Shown: piece by piece, positions 44,179 to 53,055 of the stretch
How positions within the stretch are numbered: the stretch's first letter is position 1
Layout: the number at the start of each line of letters is the position of its first letter
Assembly (NCBI RefSeq): GCF_000963965.1
Contig: NZ_BAMX01000039.1
Location: 1 to 62,342, forward strand
Direction: 5' to 3'
From: Acetobacter orientalis
GTDB lineage: Bacteria; Pseudomonadota; Alphaproteobacteria; Acetobacterales; Acetobacteraceae
DNA: 62,342 nt
Notes under the pieces: model-generated
Seen by the model: the letters and a program-made list of their open reading frames with translations, nothing else
Told to the model about the DNA's origin: nothing
The model's database searches: none
Made by a program: the position numbers and the translations under genes

Positions 44179-45945
44179 ATGACCAGCCGCACCCGCATGC
44201 TTGTTTCTTCCTCTCTCTCGCGCCTACGGGGGCTACGCCTGCCCGGTTTGGGAGAGAAAGGGCCAGAGCAAGACACTCCGCCCACGCAAGATGCCCCCCG
44301 CAGGCGGCGGGTCTCGCCTCTTATGCGGCGCATTATGCTGGTCAATGTGCTGCCTTTGGCTTTGCTGGCCGTAACAATGCTGTTCCTCAACCAGTTTCGG
44401 AACAGTTTGCTGGCAACCGAGGTTACAGCGTTGCGCGAGCAAGCCCGCATTTATGCCGGGGCATTAGGTGAAAGTGCTGTCCGTAGCGGGCGCAGCCACA
44501 CACTCACCCCAGATGGTGAGTATGTTCTAGAAGCCGCACACGCCAGCCGCCTGCTTTTACGCCTGACAGAACCAAGCCCCAATGCTCATGCACGCCTGTT
44601 TGGCCCAGATGGGCAATTAATTGCCGATAATCTGGCCGACCTACCCGGCCACCCTACACCACACCGCTTCTCACCTTCCCGCCAAGACCGCCGCCTGCCC
44701 CCACCTTTTATGGGAGAGCCGGGTTTTTTTGAACGGTTGCTCACATGGGCATGGAACAGCCACGGCGCAGACATTGTTACCTTAGACACAAACGAGGCAG
44801 ACCTGCCCGCTGACCCTGCCCGCCCGCAAGACTTGAGAGATGCAAACTTTCCCCCACCACCTGAAGCACCCCCCTATATACGGCGCACGGCTAATGGGCG
44901 GCTTATTATTACGGTCGCCGAACCCGTCATTCGTGATGGGCACACCGTAGGCATTATCCAGTTGACACGGGCCGCAGCACAGGTTGACCGGTCTGTGTTT
45001 GCTATTCGCTCTTCCATTCTCTCGCTGTTTTTAATGGTACTTATTATTACCGTGCTGCTGTCATGGTATCTCTCGCTTACCATTGCGCGCCCCTTGCTGC
45101 GCCTAGCCTCTGCTGCACAGGTTATGCGCGAGACATCAGGCCGCACAGGCACCGTGCCCGCCCGCCTTTTAGCCCGGCAAGACGAAATTGGAGATGTAGC
45201 GCGCGCTCTACAGGCCAGCGCACAAGCGCTTTGGAAACGCATGGACGCCATTGAGCGTTTTGCAGCCGATGTAAGCCACGAGATCAAAAACCCGCTCTCG
45301 TCCATTCGTTCAGCCATTGAAACACTGCTGCGTATAGAAGACCTAAACCAGCAACGCCGCTTGCTGACCATTATTAACCAAGATGTAAGACGACTCGACC
45401 GGCTGATTACCGATATTTCAGACGCTAGCCGCCTAGATGCCGAAATGTCGCGCGCACAAGCCGAGCCTATGGCCATAAGCCCGCTGCTGTCTGTGCTGGC
45501 AGAAATTCACCAAGCCACCCGCACAGATGGCCAACCAATTATAACAACCCAGATTAGTGGAGACACAACAGAGCACCCCTTACGCGTGCTGGCCGTAGAA
45601 GACCGGCTGGTGCAGGTGCTGCGCAACCTTATTGGTAATGCGGTTTCGTTCTCGCCGCCTAATGGGCGTATTGTTTTAGAGGCCACCCCTCTTGGCAGCA
45701 TGGTAGAACTTGCCGTGAGCGATGAAGGGCCGGGCATACCCCAAGCCAAGCTCGATTCTATTTTTGACCGGTTCTATTCAGAACGCCCTAAAAATGAGAA
45801 TTTTGGCCAGCATTCAGGGCTGGGCCTCTCTATTAGCCGCCAAATTGTAGAGGCGTTAAACGGAACAATAGCCGTTGAAAACCGGCACGATGCCAAGGGT
45901 AATATTACCGGGGCACGCTTTATTGTAACACTGCCACGCGCCTAA
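44179..45945 (+). CDS. chvG: Sensor histidine kinase ChvG
   Basis: A 588-residue membrane kinase. A first helix (about 52-75, LVNVLPLALLAVTMLFLN) and a second (~280-302) enclose a ~200-residue periplasmic sensor domain. HAMP follows (~302-360). The phosphoacceptor His is in DVSHEIKNPLSSIRSAIETL (~375) and the ATPase domain has N-box NLIGNAVSFSPP, DEGPGIP and GLGLSISRQIVEAL. The periplasmic part is Pro-rich around residues 170-230, longer than I would expect. It is co-transcribed with chvI. Its signal is unknown in this organism. Confidence 0.9.
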   Translation: MTSRTRMLVSSSLSRLRGLRLPGLGEKGPEQDTPPTQDAPRRRRVSPLMRRIMLVNVLPLALLAVTMLFLNQFRNSLLATEVTALREQARIYAGALGESAVRSGRSHTLTPDGEYVLEAAHASRLLLRLTEPSPNAHARLFGPDGQLIADNLADLPGHPTPHRFSPSRQDRRLPPPFMGEPGFFERLLTWAWNSHGADIVTLDTNEADLPADPARPQDLRDANFPPPPEAPPYIRRTANGRLIITVAEPVIRDGHTVGIIQLTRAAAQVDRSVFAIRSSILSLFLMVLIITVLLSWYLSLTIARPLLRLASAAQVMRETSGRTGTVPARLLARQDEIGDVARALQASAQALWKRMDAIERFAADVSHEIKNPLSSIRSAIETLLRIEDLNQQRRLLTIINQDVRRLDRLITDISDASRLDAEMSRAQAEPMAISPLLSVLAEIHQATRTDGQPIITTQISGDTTEHPLRVLAVEDRLVQVLRNLIGNAVSFSPPNGRIVLEATPLGSMVELAVSDEGPGIPQAKLDSIFDRFYSERPKNENFGQHSGLGLSISRQIVEALNGTIAVENRHDAKGNITGARFIVTLPRA

Positions 45946-45970
45946 GATTTGCGGCTTTCTAGGGGCCGCT

Positions 45971-46348
45971 TCAGGCAGCGTTGCTCTCTTCACTTACGCA
46001 AAATTCAAATTCTATTTTAGCCGCAGGTACGGCCAATTTTTTCACCCACATAAGCGTTACAGAGGGTTCACTCTCTGCAAATACATGCCGCAAAATGGGG
46101 GCACAGGTCGGGAAAGATGCGGCGTCGGCGATGAGGTACACCACACGGGTTACATCAGACAGGCTATAACCACTGGCTTGTAACGCTTTCAGCCCCTCGT
46201 CCAACGCAGCTTGGCACTGCTCCGCCATACTTTGCCCCTCAGGGTGGGGGGCACGCAAGCCTGCAATTTTAAGCCCAACCGGCAAACGCTCTATACGGCC
46301 TATGCCTTGAGCATTCGATGCATGACGAGACTGTGTTTGATTAATCAT
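45971..46348 (-). CDS. RidA/YjgF/UK114 family protein
   Basis: A 125-residue Rid-superfamily protein with the typical AEQCQAALDEGLKALQASGYSLSDVTRVVYLIADAAS (in pieces, about residues 40-80) and a late PSVTLMWVKKLAVPAAKIEFE strand. RidA itself hydrolyses reactive enamines; the key Arg of RidA (in its C-terminal R-x-E-VA-xA motif) appears replaced here, with KLAVPAAKIEFE instead, so it may belong to another Rid subgroup. It lies antisense between chvG and rapZ, where hprK is found in many alphaproteobacteria. No strong ribosome-binding site. Confidence 0.78.
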   Translation of the reverse strand: MINQTQSRHASNAQGIGRIERLPVGLKIAGLRAPHPEGQSMAEQCQAALDEGLKALQASGYSLSDVTRVVYLIADAASFPTCAPILRHVFAESEPSVTLMWVKKLAVPAAKIEFEFCVSEESNAA

Positions 46349-46593
46349 ATCAAAAACACTTTAATGCCAGTTCAAAAAAATAACAAATTTCTCTTACGCA
46401 ACAAAGCGCAAGGCCTATGCGTTTTTTGTCATGCACAACACGCAATCACGCCCTGCCCCACCAGATCGCTACTGACATATTGCGCAACATAGGGTGAGCC
46501 TAGCATAATAGGCTACCCCAGCAGACAAAGTTTCAGTTCAGGTGCATGCCATGCCACTCTGCCCGCAACCCGCCCCCATAAGGAAATACGCCA

Positions 46594-47562
46594 ATGTGTG
46601 CAGATGAAACACCTGTACCGCGCCGTATTTTGCTTGTGTCTGGCCTTTCTGGGGCTGGCAAATCTTCCATTTTGCGTATTCTGGAAGACCTCGACCACGA
46701 GGTCATTGATAACCCCCCCTTAGGCATGTTGGACGATATTGTTGCCAGAGCCGAGCGCCCTGTCGCTATTGGGGTTGATTCGCGCACAAGGGGGTTTGAT
46801 GCCTCTGCCGTGCTCGAAGCCTTGGCACGCTTGCGTGTAAACCCCAACCTACGCGTTGAGCTTATCTATGCCACTGCCGAAGAAAACGTGCTGCTCAGCC
46901 GCTACACAGCCACCCGGCGTAGGCACCCACTAGCCCTGCATGGCAGTATTAAAGAAGGCATAGAGGAAGAAATACTCCTGACCGCACCGCTCCGTGCTGC
47001 GGCAGATCTGGTCATTGACACCTCAGACATGCCACCACCTGAGCTACGCCAGTTTGTAGAAAGCCGTTTTAGCCCGTGGCAAGACAGCTCTGGGCAAGGG
47101 CTTACAGTGGCGCTTATGTCTTTTGCTTTTCCGGCAGGTTTACCGCGTGAGGCTGATATTGTTTTTGACGCCCGCTTTTTGCGTAACCCCCATTACGACC
47201 CCCAGCTAGCCCCCAAAACCGGGCTAGATGCAGACGTAGCGGCCTATGTGGCACACGATGCAGACTACAAGCCCTTCCTGCACCAAATACACAGCATGTT
47301 GCAGCTTGTGCTGCCACGCTTTGTGCAAGAAGGCAAAAAATACGCAACTATTGCCATAGGCTGCACAGGGGGCCGCCACCGCTCGGTTACGTTAGTTGAG
47401 GCACTGGCCAAAAAACTTTCTGCCCCAGATGGCATGGGCCGTTACCAAGGCTCTGGCCAATGGCCTATCATGATTATGCACCGTGAATTAGCCCGCCAAG
47501 GGCTGAGCGCGTGGCGTTGGGCCCGCAAACCAGCCGAAACCCCACAGCCCGACGGTTTATAA
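46594..47562 (+). CDS. rapZ: RNase adapter protein RapZ (nucleotide-binding)
   Basis: A 322-residue YvcJ/RapZ family protein. The N-terminal P-loop is VSGLSGAGKSSILRILED (about residue 12), with IGVDSRTRGFDASAV (~52) and the ATAEENVLLSRYTATRRRHPL block (~90). The C-terminal domain has LMSFAFPAGLPREADIVFDARFLRNPHYDP (in pieces, ~180) and IAIGCTGGRHRSVTLVE (~265). RapZ tunes amino-sugar synthesis in E. coli; in alphaproteobacteria it sits near PTS genes and hprK. Neither is adjacent here. AAGGAA precedes the start. Confidence 0.93.
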   Translation: MCADETPVPRRILLVSGLSGAGKSSILRILEDLDHEVIDNPPLGMLDDIVARAERPVAIGVDSRTRGFDASAVLEALARLRVNPNLRVELIYATAEENVLLSRYTATRRRHPLALHGSIKEGIEEEILLTAPLRAAADLVIDTSDMPPPELRQFVESRFSPWQDSSGQGLTVALMSFAFPAGLPREADIVFDARFLRNPHYDPQLAPKTGLDADVAAYVAHDADYKPFLHQIHSMLQLVLPRFVQEGKKYATIAIGCTGGRHRSVTLVEALAKKLSAPDGMGRYQGSGQWPIMIMHRELARQGLSAWRWARKPAETPQPDGL

Positions 47563-47608
47563 AGCGCGCCCTGTACGGTATACAGGCCCCCTACCTGTTG
47601 CGCTTTTT
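47561..47608 (+). terminator. Rho-independent terminator of rapZ
   Basis: An outer stem AAAGCGC (47561-47567) with GCGCTTT (47600-47606) closes over an inner CCTGTA/TACAGG stem and is followed by T's. It overlaps the stop codon of rapZ. Confidence 0.65.
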
Positions 47609-47764
47609 CCCAACAAAAGACTGATTCTGCCCCCCAGAGCAGAACCATGTGCGCGCCCGCACGTCTTTTATACACGCGCGCCACATCACGCAGCGTGCCC
47701 ACGCCCCATGATTGTGGGGAGATGCCCTTTTTTGCCTGTAAGATGAGGTTCTTGTTTTTTTCTT

Positions 47765-49033
47765 ATGAGTATTACCGCACCGCTAACCAAAGACCCGATG
47801 GCTGCCTCTTTGCAAAAAGAGATGACACCATACGTTACCTCTTTACGTGGTTGGTTAAGTTGGTTGCCTGCGCCTGTTGTGTCTTTGCTGGTACTCAGCC
47901 TTATAGGGCTTGTAGCCGCCCTGCTTAGCAGGTTTATAACAGACCGTATTCTTATGCGTGTGCCCGGTGCCAAACGGGGGGCGCTTGTGCGCTCTTTTAC
48001 CAAAGCATTACGGAGGCCAGTACGTCTTACCGTAGTAATTTTGGCCGTAAGCGTTGCACTCCCCGCCAGTGGGTTGCACGGTAATTTGCAAGAGAGCGTT
48101 GCACACTTACTCCTCATCAGCTTTGTCGCAGTTATGGGGTACGGTATACTGGCAACCATAAGGGTTATTTCAGATGCGTACCTCACCCGTTTTGCCCAAA
48201 CAGACCAAGACGATGACATTCTGGCCCGTAAACACGCCACACAAGTACGCCTACTGCGCCGTGTTGCAGAAATTCTTATTGGTATTCTCACCATTGGGGC
48301 AGAACTTATGACCTTTGAACCCGTGCGAGAATACGGGTTAAGTTTGTTTGCCTCTGCCGGTGCGGCCTCTCTCATTGCTGGTCTGGCGGCACGGCCTATC
48401 TTGGCCAACCTGTTTGCAGGCGTGCAAATAGCCATGACCCAACCCATACGCATGGGAGACCTTATTGCCTTTCAAGGAGACTGGACATGGGTTGAAGAAA
48501 TTACCTCAACCTATGTAGTACTCCGCTCGTGGGACTGGCGGCGGCGTATTGTGCCCATTGCCTATTTTCTCGACACGCCTTTTGAAAACTGGACGTATAA
48601 TTCAGCAGAACTCATAGGCGCTGTGTACCTCTTTGTAGACTACCGCGCCCCCGTAGAGAAAATACGCAGCAAGCTTGAGGAAATTGTACGCGCCTGCCCC
48701 CAATGGACAGGCAAAGACTTTAGCGCACAGGTCTCTGACTGCACCGCCCAAACCATGACCATACGCGTAACAGCAAGTGCACGCACCGCCATACGCAGTT
48801 GGGATTTACGCTGCGAAATACGCGAAAAAATTATTCGCTGGATGTGTGAAGAATGCCCACAAGCTCTACCCCGCAACCGCTTTGCCATGACCCCGGCAGA
48901 CCAAAGCGCTATGCAGCCACCCCTTACAGCCCCCATACCACCGGGCCGGCCTACAATGGGGCCTATAGATGCCCCGACCCCGCTTTATAGTAGCGGGCCA
49001 CCTTTCCAACCAAGCAATTTTCGCCCTTTTTAA
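47765..49033 (+). CDS. Mechanosensitive ion channel (MscS family)
   Basis: A 422-residue membrane protein with about four helices (near residues 35-55, 80-100, 115-135 and 175-200). The pore-lining helix reads LFASAGAASLIAGLAARPILANLFAG (about 190-215 in pieces), with the Gly/Ala packing of MscS TM3, followed by QIAMTQPIRMGDLIAFQGDWTWVEEITSTY beta domain. It opens on hypo-osmotic shock. The C-terminus ends in a Pro-rich tail. No strong Shine-Dalgarno site precedes the ATG, which falls in a T-run; the true start could differ. Confidence 0.87.
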   Translation: MSITAPLTKDPMAASLQKEMTPYVTSLRGWLSWLPAPVVSLLVLSLIGLVAALLSRFITDRILMRVPGAKRGALVRSFTKALRRPVRLTVVILAVSVALPASGLHGNLQESVAHLLLISFVAVMGYGILATIRVISDAYLTRFAQTDQDDDILARKHATQVRLLRRVAEILIGILTIGAELMTFEPVREYGLSLFASAGAASLIAGLAARPILANLFAGVQIAMTQPIRMGDLIAFQGDWTWVEEITSTYVVLRSWDWRRRIVPIAYFLDTPFENWTYNSAELIGAVYLFVDYRAPVEKIRSKLEEIVRACPQWTGKDFSAQVSDCTAQTMTIRVTASARTAIRSWDLRCEIREKIIRWMCEECPQALPRNRFAMTPADQSAMQPPLTAPIPPGRPTMGPIDAPTPLYSSGPPFQPSNFRPF

Positions 49034-49120
49034 AAGGTGGTTTTACAAACCCAAACCAATAAACTGGTCGGGTATTTTGCTTGTAAAAGAAGCAGTTTTT
49101 ACAAAATGCTCCCAACCTAT

Positions 49121-49160
49121 AAAAAATGGTAGCCCCCAAATTAAGGAGGCTGCCATTTTT
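49121..49160. terminator. Bidirectional terminator between mscS and the sulfate-binding gene
   Basis: AAAATGGTAGCC (49123-49134) pairs with GGCTGCCATTTT (49148-49159), with one G-T wobble, flanked by A's on the left and T's on the right. It separates two convergent genes. Confidence 0.8.
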
Positions 49161-49181
49161 ACAAACATAATTTGAAATTTG

Positions 49182-50210
49182 TTATCGGCCCATAATCTGG
49201 TCAAAAATACCTTGGTCGGCAAAATGCTTTTTCTGTACGACAGCCCACCCGCCTAGGCTTGCCACATCAAATGTTTCCACTTTAGGGAAACGACTGGCAT
49301 TTTCAGCAGCAATGGCAGGGTCAACAGGCCTAAAATAATGCTTTGCCCCCAAGCGCTGCCCCTCGGGCGAGAACAGGAAGTCAACATACGCTTTAGCCAC
49401 AGCCTGCGTGCCATGTTGCGCCACGTTTTTATCAACTACGGCAACAGGTGGCTCTGCCAAAATAGTGAGCTTAGGCACCACAATATCAAACTTATCAGGG
49501 CCAATATCTTTGGCTGCAAGCAGGGCTTCATCTTCCCATGCCAGCAGCACATCCCCTAAACCACGCTGCACAAAGCTATTGGTTGCGCCTCTGGCCCCTG
49601 TATCAAGCACGGGCACATGCTTAAAGAGTTGCTTAAGGTATGCCTTAGCGCTTTCTTCTGTGCCACCGGGTTGGTGCAAGGCCCAGCCCCATGCCGCCAA
49701 ATAGTTCCAACGCGCGCCGCCAGATGTTTTGGGGTTGGGCGTTACCACCTGCACATCATCACGGATCAGGTCTGACCAATCCTGAATATGTTTGGGGTTA
49801 CCCTTGCGCACCAGAAACACAATGGTGCTGGTATAGGGGGTAGAATTATGCGGCAGGCGCTTTTGCCAGTCTTGGGCAAGCAAGCCATGCTGGGCCAACA
49901 CATCAATATCGTAAGCCAAACCTAGCGTTACAACATCAGCCGGAGAGCCCTCCAGCACAGAGCGTGCCTGCGCCCCAGACCCACCATTAGAGGTACGCAC
50001 AAATACCGTATTACCGGGCTGGCTTTGCGCATAGCGAGCGGCAAAGGCCTTGTTAATATCTGCATACAACTCCCGCGTTGGGTCGTATGAGACATTTAAA
50101 AGACGGTACGAATCAGCCTGTGCTTGGGGGTGCAACACAAGGCCAGAAGCAGCCCCACCTACCAGCAGCGTTGCTGCCAAAAATTTACGCCGCGAAAGAA
50201 AACCAGACAC
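49182..50210 (-). CDS. Sulfate ABC transporter substrate-binding protein
   Basis: A 342-residue periplasmic protein of the Sbp/CysP family. After a signal with twin arginines (LSRRKFLAATLLVGGAASGL), the mature part opens LLNVSYDPTRELYADINKAF, then NGGSGAQARSVLEGSPADVVTLG (about residue 72-95), PNPKTSGGARWNYLAAWGWA (~155) and VPVLDTGARGATNSFVQRGLGDVLLAWEDEA (~205), all matching sulfate-binding proteins. The start is GTG 50210, backed by AAGGAGA nine bases upstream. No cysTWA genes adjoin it, so the transporter is elsewhere. Confidence 0.9.
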   Translation of the reverse strand: MSGFLSRRKFLAATLLVGGAASGLVLHPQAQADSYRLLNVSYDPTRELYADINKAFAARYAQSQPGNTVFVRTSNGGSGAQARSVLEGSPADVVTLGLAYDIDVLAQHGLLAQDWQKRLPHNSTPYTSTIVFLVRKGNPKHIQDWSDLIRDDVQVVTPNPKTSGGARWNYLAAWGWALHQPGGTEESAKAYLKQLFKHVPVLDTGARGATNSFVQRGLGDVLLAWEDEALLAAKDIGPDKFDIVVPKLTILAEPPVAVVDKNVAQHGTQAVAKAYVDFLFSPEGQRLGAKHYFRPVDPAIAAENASRFPKVETFDVASLGGWAVVQKKHFADQGIFDQIMGR

Positions 50211-50558
50211 GCCCTATTTCTCCTTCATCTTTCAGGCTCTTCCCGCTGCATAGGGTGAAAAGCATCGTACCTCATTACATTTCACGATAGCATGAGATTA
50301 TTTGCAGTCAATATAAACCAAAAAGAAACGTGTTATTTAACCCATGCACCATCATACCTTTTTGGCGCATATTGTGTTGATATAGCTATGCGTTATGTGC
50401 AGATAGCGTGCACACCAAACCTGATGCAAAAACAGCACACAAATTTAATACGTTTTATATTGGTGTTATTTTTACCATTGTGAAATCGTAATTTTTGTAT
50501 TTTTATTATTAAACACTATAAATTATAGTTAATTAACGTTTTCCCTCAAGGTTGCTCC
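50211..50558. other. AT-rich divergent intergenic region
   Basis: A 348-bp gap between the divergent sulfate-binding and porin genes, visibly AT-rich on the porin side (about 50420-50540, with runs such as TTAATTAACG). It must contain both promoters. A 63-codon plus-strand frame at 50292-50483 has no ribosome-binding site and I do not count it as a gene. No repeats or terminator seen. Confidence 0.5.
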
Positions 50559-52277
50559 ATGCGTGGCTTTCAGACATCAGGCTTTTCAAGGTTTTTGCTT
50601 CTTGCGTCTTCTGTTGCCACAGTTTGCATGGTGCCGCTGGCACACGCCCAAAGCCCTGCCTTACACCACACTACGCCAGCGGTAACACCCGCCACAGTGT
50701 CTGCCTCCAAAGTGCCCACAACGCACGAGAACATAACTGTGCATGCCCCACCACTTCCGTCCATTGTGCTGTACCCGCACGCAACACCCACTGGCCAGCC
50801 CGTGCGTACAACCGGGGCACAGGGCCGTACCTCTGGCCGCCAATACGACTGGGGCGTTTTTAACCGTGGCAACGGTGAAGCCGCAGGCTTTGGCCCAGTC
50901 GGCCAGTATGGTGTGGCGCCTTGGGCAGAAGACTGGAGCCGTTTGAGAGACAAAAGCAAACGCACAGACCCCTTTGATGTACTGAAATACATAGCCTTAA
51001 ACGAAAGTGGCTCTATCTGGTTGAGCTTTTCTGGTGAAACACGGCTGCGTAACTGGTTTGAAAGCCGCCCCAACTTAGGCACCCAGAAAAATAACGATTC
51101 TGGCCGTTTTGGTGTGCGCAACCTCTACGGCGCAGACCTGCACCTTGGCTCACACGTGCGGCTGTTTGGCCAGCTTATTAATGCCGATGCAGGCGGCTGG
51201 AACTATTACGGCTATGGCTCTACCTACAGAAAACGCCTAGATGCCCAACAGGCTTTTATAGAAACACGTTGGAACATGCTGGGCGCTAAAAGCGGCTTTA
51301 TTTTTGGCCGCCAGCAATTTCTCGATGCCCCGTCTTACATGCTGTACAACCGAGAAACCCCAAACGTTCCCCTCTCATGGAATGGGTTTAGAGGCTACAT
51401 GGTCTGGCCACGCCTACGCATAGATGGTTGGGATTTTGTGCAGACAAATGATGCTGAAACAAGACTATTTCATGATACTGAAAATTATAATACCCGCCTG
51501 TATGGTTTTAATATGTCATGGGCCCCGCCTGATGGGCACTTTATGGGCGACAGAAGCTACTCATTTTTAGATACTTTCTATGTTGGCTATAAACTTTCAG
51601 GCTCTAGTGGCGCTATTGCCGGGCCGGGTACAAGCAGCAACAATGGCTCAAACACGCGCAACAACTTTGGTGTGCGCTGGCATGGGCTCGCTGGGCCTTT
51701 TGAATTTTCTGTTGGGGGCATTTGGCAAGGCGGCACATTCCGCTACGCCAAAACAGACCGCGCACGCTCTGTAAGCGGTTATGCTATTAATACGTTGGTA
51801 GGGTATCGTATTCCCAAAGACCGGTTCCATACCTTCTTTGGGCTACAAACAGATGTGTATTCTGGTGGTAATAAAAACAAAACCAACGGCACCATTGGCA
51901 CTTATATTTCGCCCTTTAACCCACAAACAAACTATCTCGACACCACAACGTATATGACGGGTTCAAACCTTATTAGTTTTGCGCCACTGGTACGGGCCAC
52001 TTTCTTTAAATCTGTCAGCTTGCAGGTTAAATACCCTCTTTACTGGCGCTACAGCACCCAAGACCCCATTTACCGTTCATCTGGGTTTTATAAATTTGCC
52101 CACAATTTTGACGGCAAATTTATTGGTATGGCACCACAAGCCTCTTTGGCATGGCAGATCAATGCTCATGTCTCTTGGACCCAGTATGTCTCACGCTTCA
52201 TGACCTCCAACGCGCTTAACCGGGCTGGTGGGTCTAGTGCCACTTATTACCAGTCAAACTTTGTGTTCAGGTTCTAA
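50559..52277 (+). CDS. Alginate-export-family outer-membrane porin
   Basis: A 572-residue outer-membrane barrel. A signal peptide (cleavage near AHAQS, about 31) is followed by a ~70-residue Thr/Pro/His-rich stretch. The barrel part has IWLSFSGETRLRNWFESRPNLG, GADLHLGSHVRLFGQLINADA and FIFGRQQFLDAPSYMLYNRETPNVPLSWNGFRGYM (in pieces), the pattern of the Alginate_exp family (AlgE-like). It ends ...YYQSNFVFRF with the terminal Phe of outer-membrane proteins. In bacteria without alginate genes these porins export or import other anionic or organic compounds; no alginate genes are in view. Confidence 0.8.
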   Translation: MRGFQTSGFSRFLLLASSVATVCMVPLAHAQSPALHHTTPAVTPATVSASKVPTTHENITVHAPPLPSIVLYPHATPTGQPVRTTGAQGRTSGRQYDWGVFNRGNGEAAGFGPVGQYGVAPWAEDWSRLRDKSKRTDPFDVLKYIALNESGSIWLSFSGETRLRNWFESRPNLGTQKNNDSGRFGVRNLYGADLHLGSHVRLFGQLINADAGGWNYYGYGSTYRKRLDAQQAFIETRWNMLGAKSGFIFGRQQFLDAPSYMLYNRETPNVPLSWNGFRGYMVWPRLRIDGWDFVQTNDAETRLFHDTENYNTRLYGFNMSWAPPDGHFMGDRSYSFLDTFYVGYKLSGSSGAIAGPGTSSNNGSNTRNNFGVRWHGLAGPFEFSVGGIWQGGTFRYAKTDRARSVSGYAINTLVGYRIPKDRFHTFFGLQTDVYSGGNKNKTNGTIGTYISPFNPQTNYLDTTTYMTGSNLISFAPLVRATFFKSVSLQVKYPLYWRYSTQDPIYRSSGFYKFAHNFDGKFIGMAPQASLAWQINAHVSWTQYVSRFMTSNALNRAGGSSATYYQSNFVFRF

Positions 52278-52281
52278 TTTT

Positions 52282-52899
52282 TTACGCATGGCCCGCCTGC
52301 CCGGTAAGTTGCAGGGGGTCTAGGTTGATGGCGGCCAATGCCTGTCGCCATTTACTGCTAAAGTCTTGCCCAAAAACTATTTCTGGCAAGGCAGGGGCTA
52401 CCAGCCAAGCATCTTGCTGCAAAATTTCTTCTTCTAATTGGCCTGCACCCCAACTGGCATGGCCCATTGCCAAAATAGCATCGTGCGGGCCTTCTCCTTC
52501 TGCCAGTTTTTGTAAAACAAGAGGGCTGGCACTCAAGGTAATATCTGGCGTTACAGCAAGCCCGTCTGTGCCTTTCCAGTCGGAAGAATGTAAAACAAAA
52601 CCCCGCGTTACATCTAACGGGCCGCCCGCACTTACCCCAATACGCCGTAAAGGGGGGCTTGGGGTAATATCGAGTTGCGCCAGCAATTCCTCAAAACTGG
52701 GTTTAGGTAGGCGGCGGTTAACCACCAGCCCCATTGCACCACCCTGTGCGGTATGGGCACACATATAAATAACCGTGCAGGCAAAAGGCGTTTGCGCCAG
52801 CGCCGGAGACGCCACCAACACCTGCCCAACAAGCGGTGAGTTCTGTGTGTCTGAAGCCTGTTGCTGCTGTGCAAGAAGGGAGTCATGCAGAAATACCAT
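52282..52899 (-). CDS. yqgE: YqgE/AlgH family protein (UPF0301)
   Basis: A 205-residue protein of the UPF0301 family, known from crystal structures but with uncertain function. It reads SPLVGQVLVASPALAQTPFACTVIYMC at the N-terminus, AMGLVVNRRLPKPSFEELL (about residue 55), GGPLDVTRGFVLHSSD (~90) and LAMGHASWGAGQLEEEILQQDAWLVAP (~140), all family signatures. I use ATG 52899; a TTG at 52935 would add 12 residues, and neither has a good ribosome-binding site. It is convergent with the porin, with 4 bp between the stops. Confidence 0.88.
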   Translation of the reverse strand: MVFLHDSLLAQQQQASDTQNSPLVGQVLVASPALAQTPFACTVIYMCAHTAQGGAMGLVVNRRLPKPSFEELLAQLDITPSPPLRRIGVSAGGPLDVTRGFVLHSSDWKGTDGLAVTPDITLSASPLVLQKLAEGEGPHDAILAMGHASWGAGQLEEEILQQDAWLVAPALPEIVFGQDFSSKWRQALAAINLDPLQLTGQAGHA

Positions 52900-53055
52900 A
52901 AGCCAAAATATGAGGCGGCTCTTGGCATTTGGCAACCTTTACCCCGCTCCCCCCCTGCACAGCATAGCAGCCACAAGCCTGCACATAATTTTAACCATTT
53001 TTACAAAACGTGCTTTCAGGCATAGCATGCCCCAAACAGACCCTAAGAGGATGCC

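Noticed and set aside
46211..46492. Plus-strand frame over the Rid-family gene
   Set aside because: It is antisense to a recognisable gene and has no protein-like features or ribosome-binding site.
50292..50483. 63-codon frame in the AT-rich intergenic region
   Set aside because: There is no ribosome-binding site, and long frames are more likely to arise by chance here. The hydrophobic end alone is not enough.
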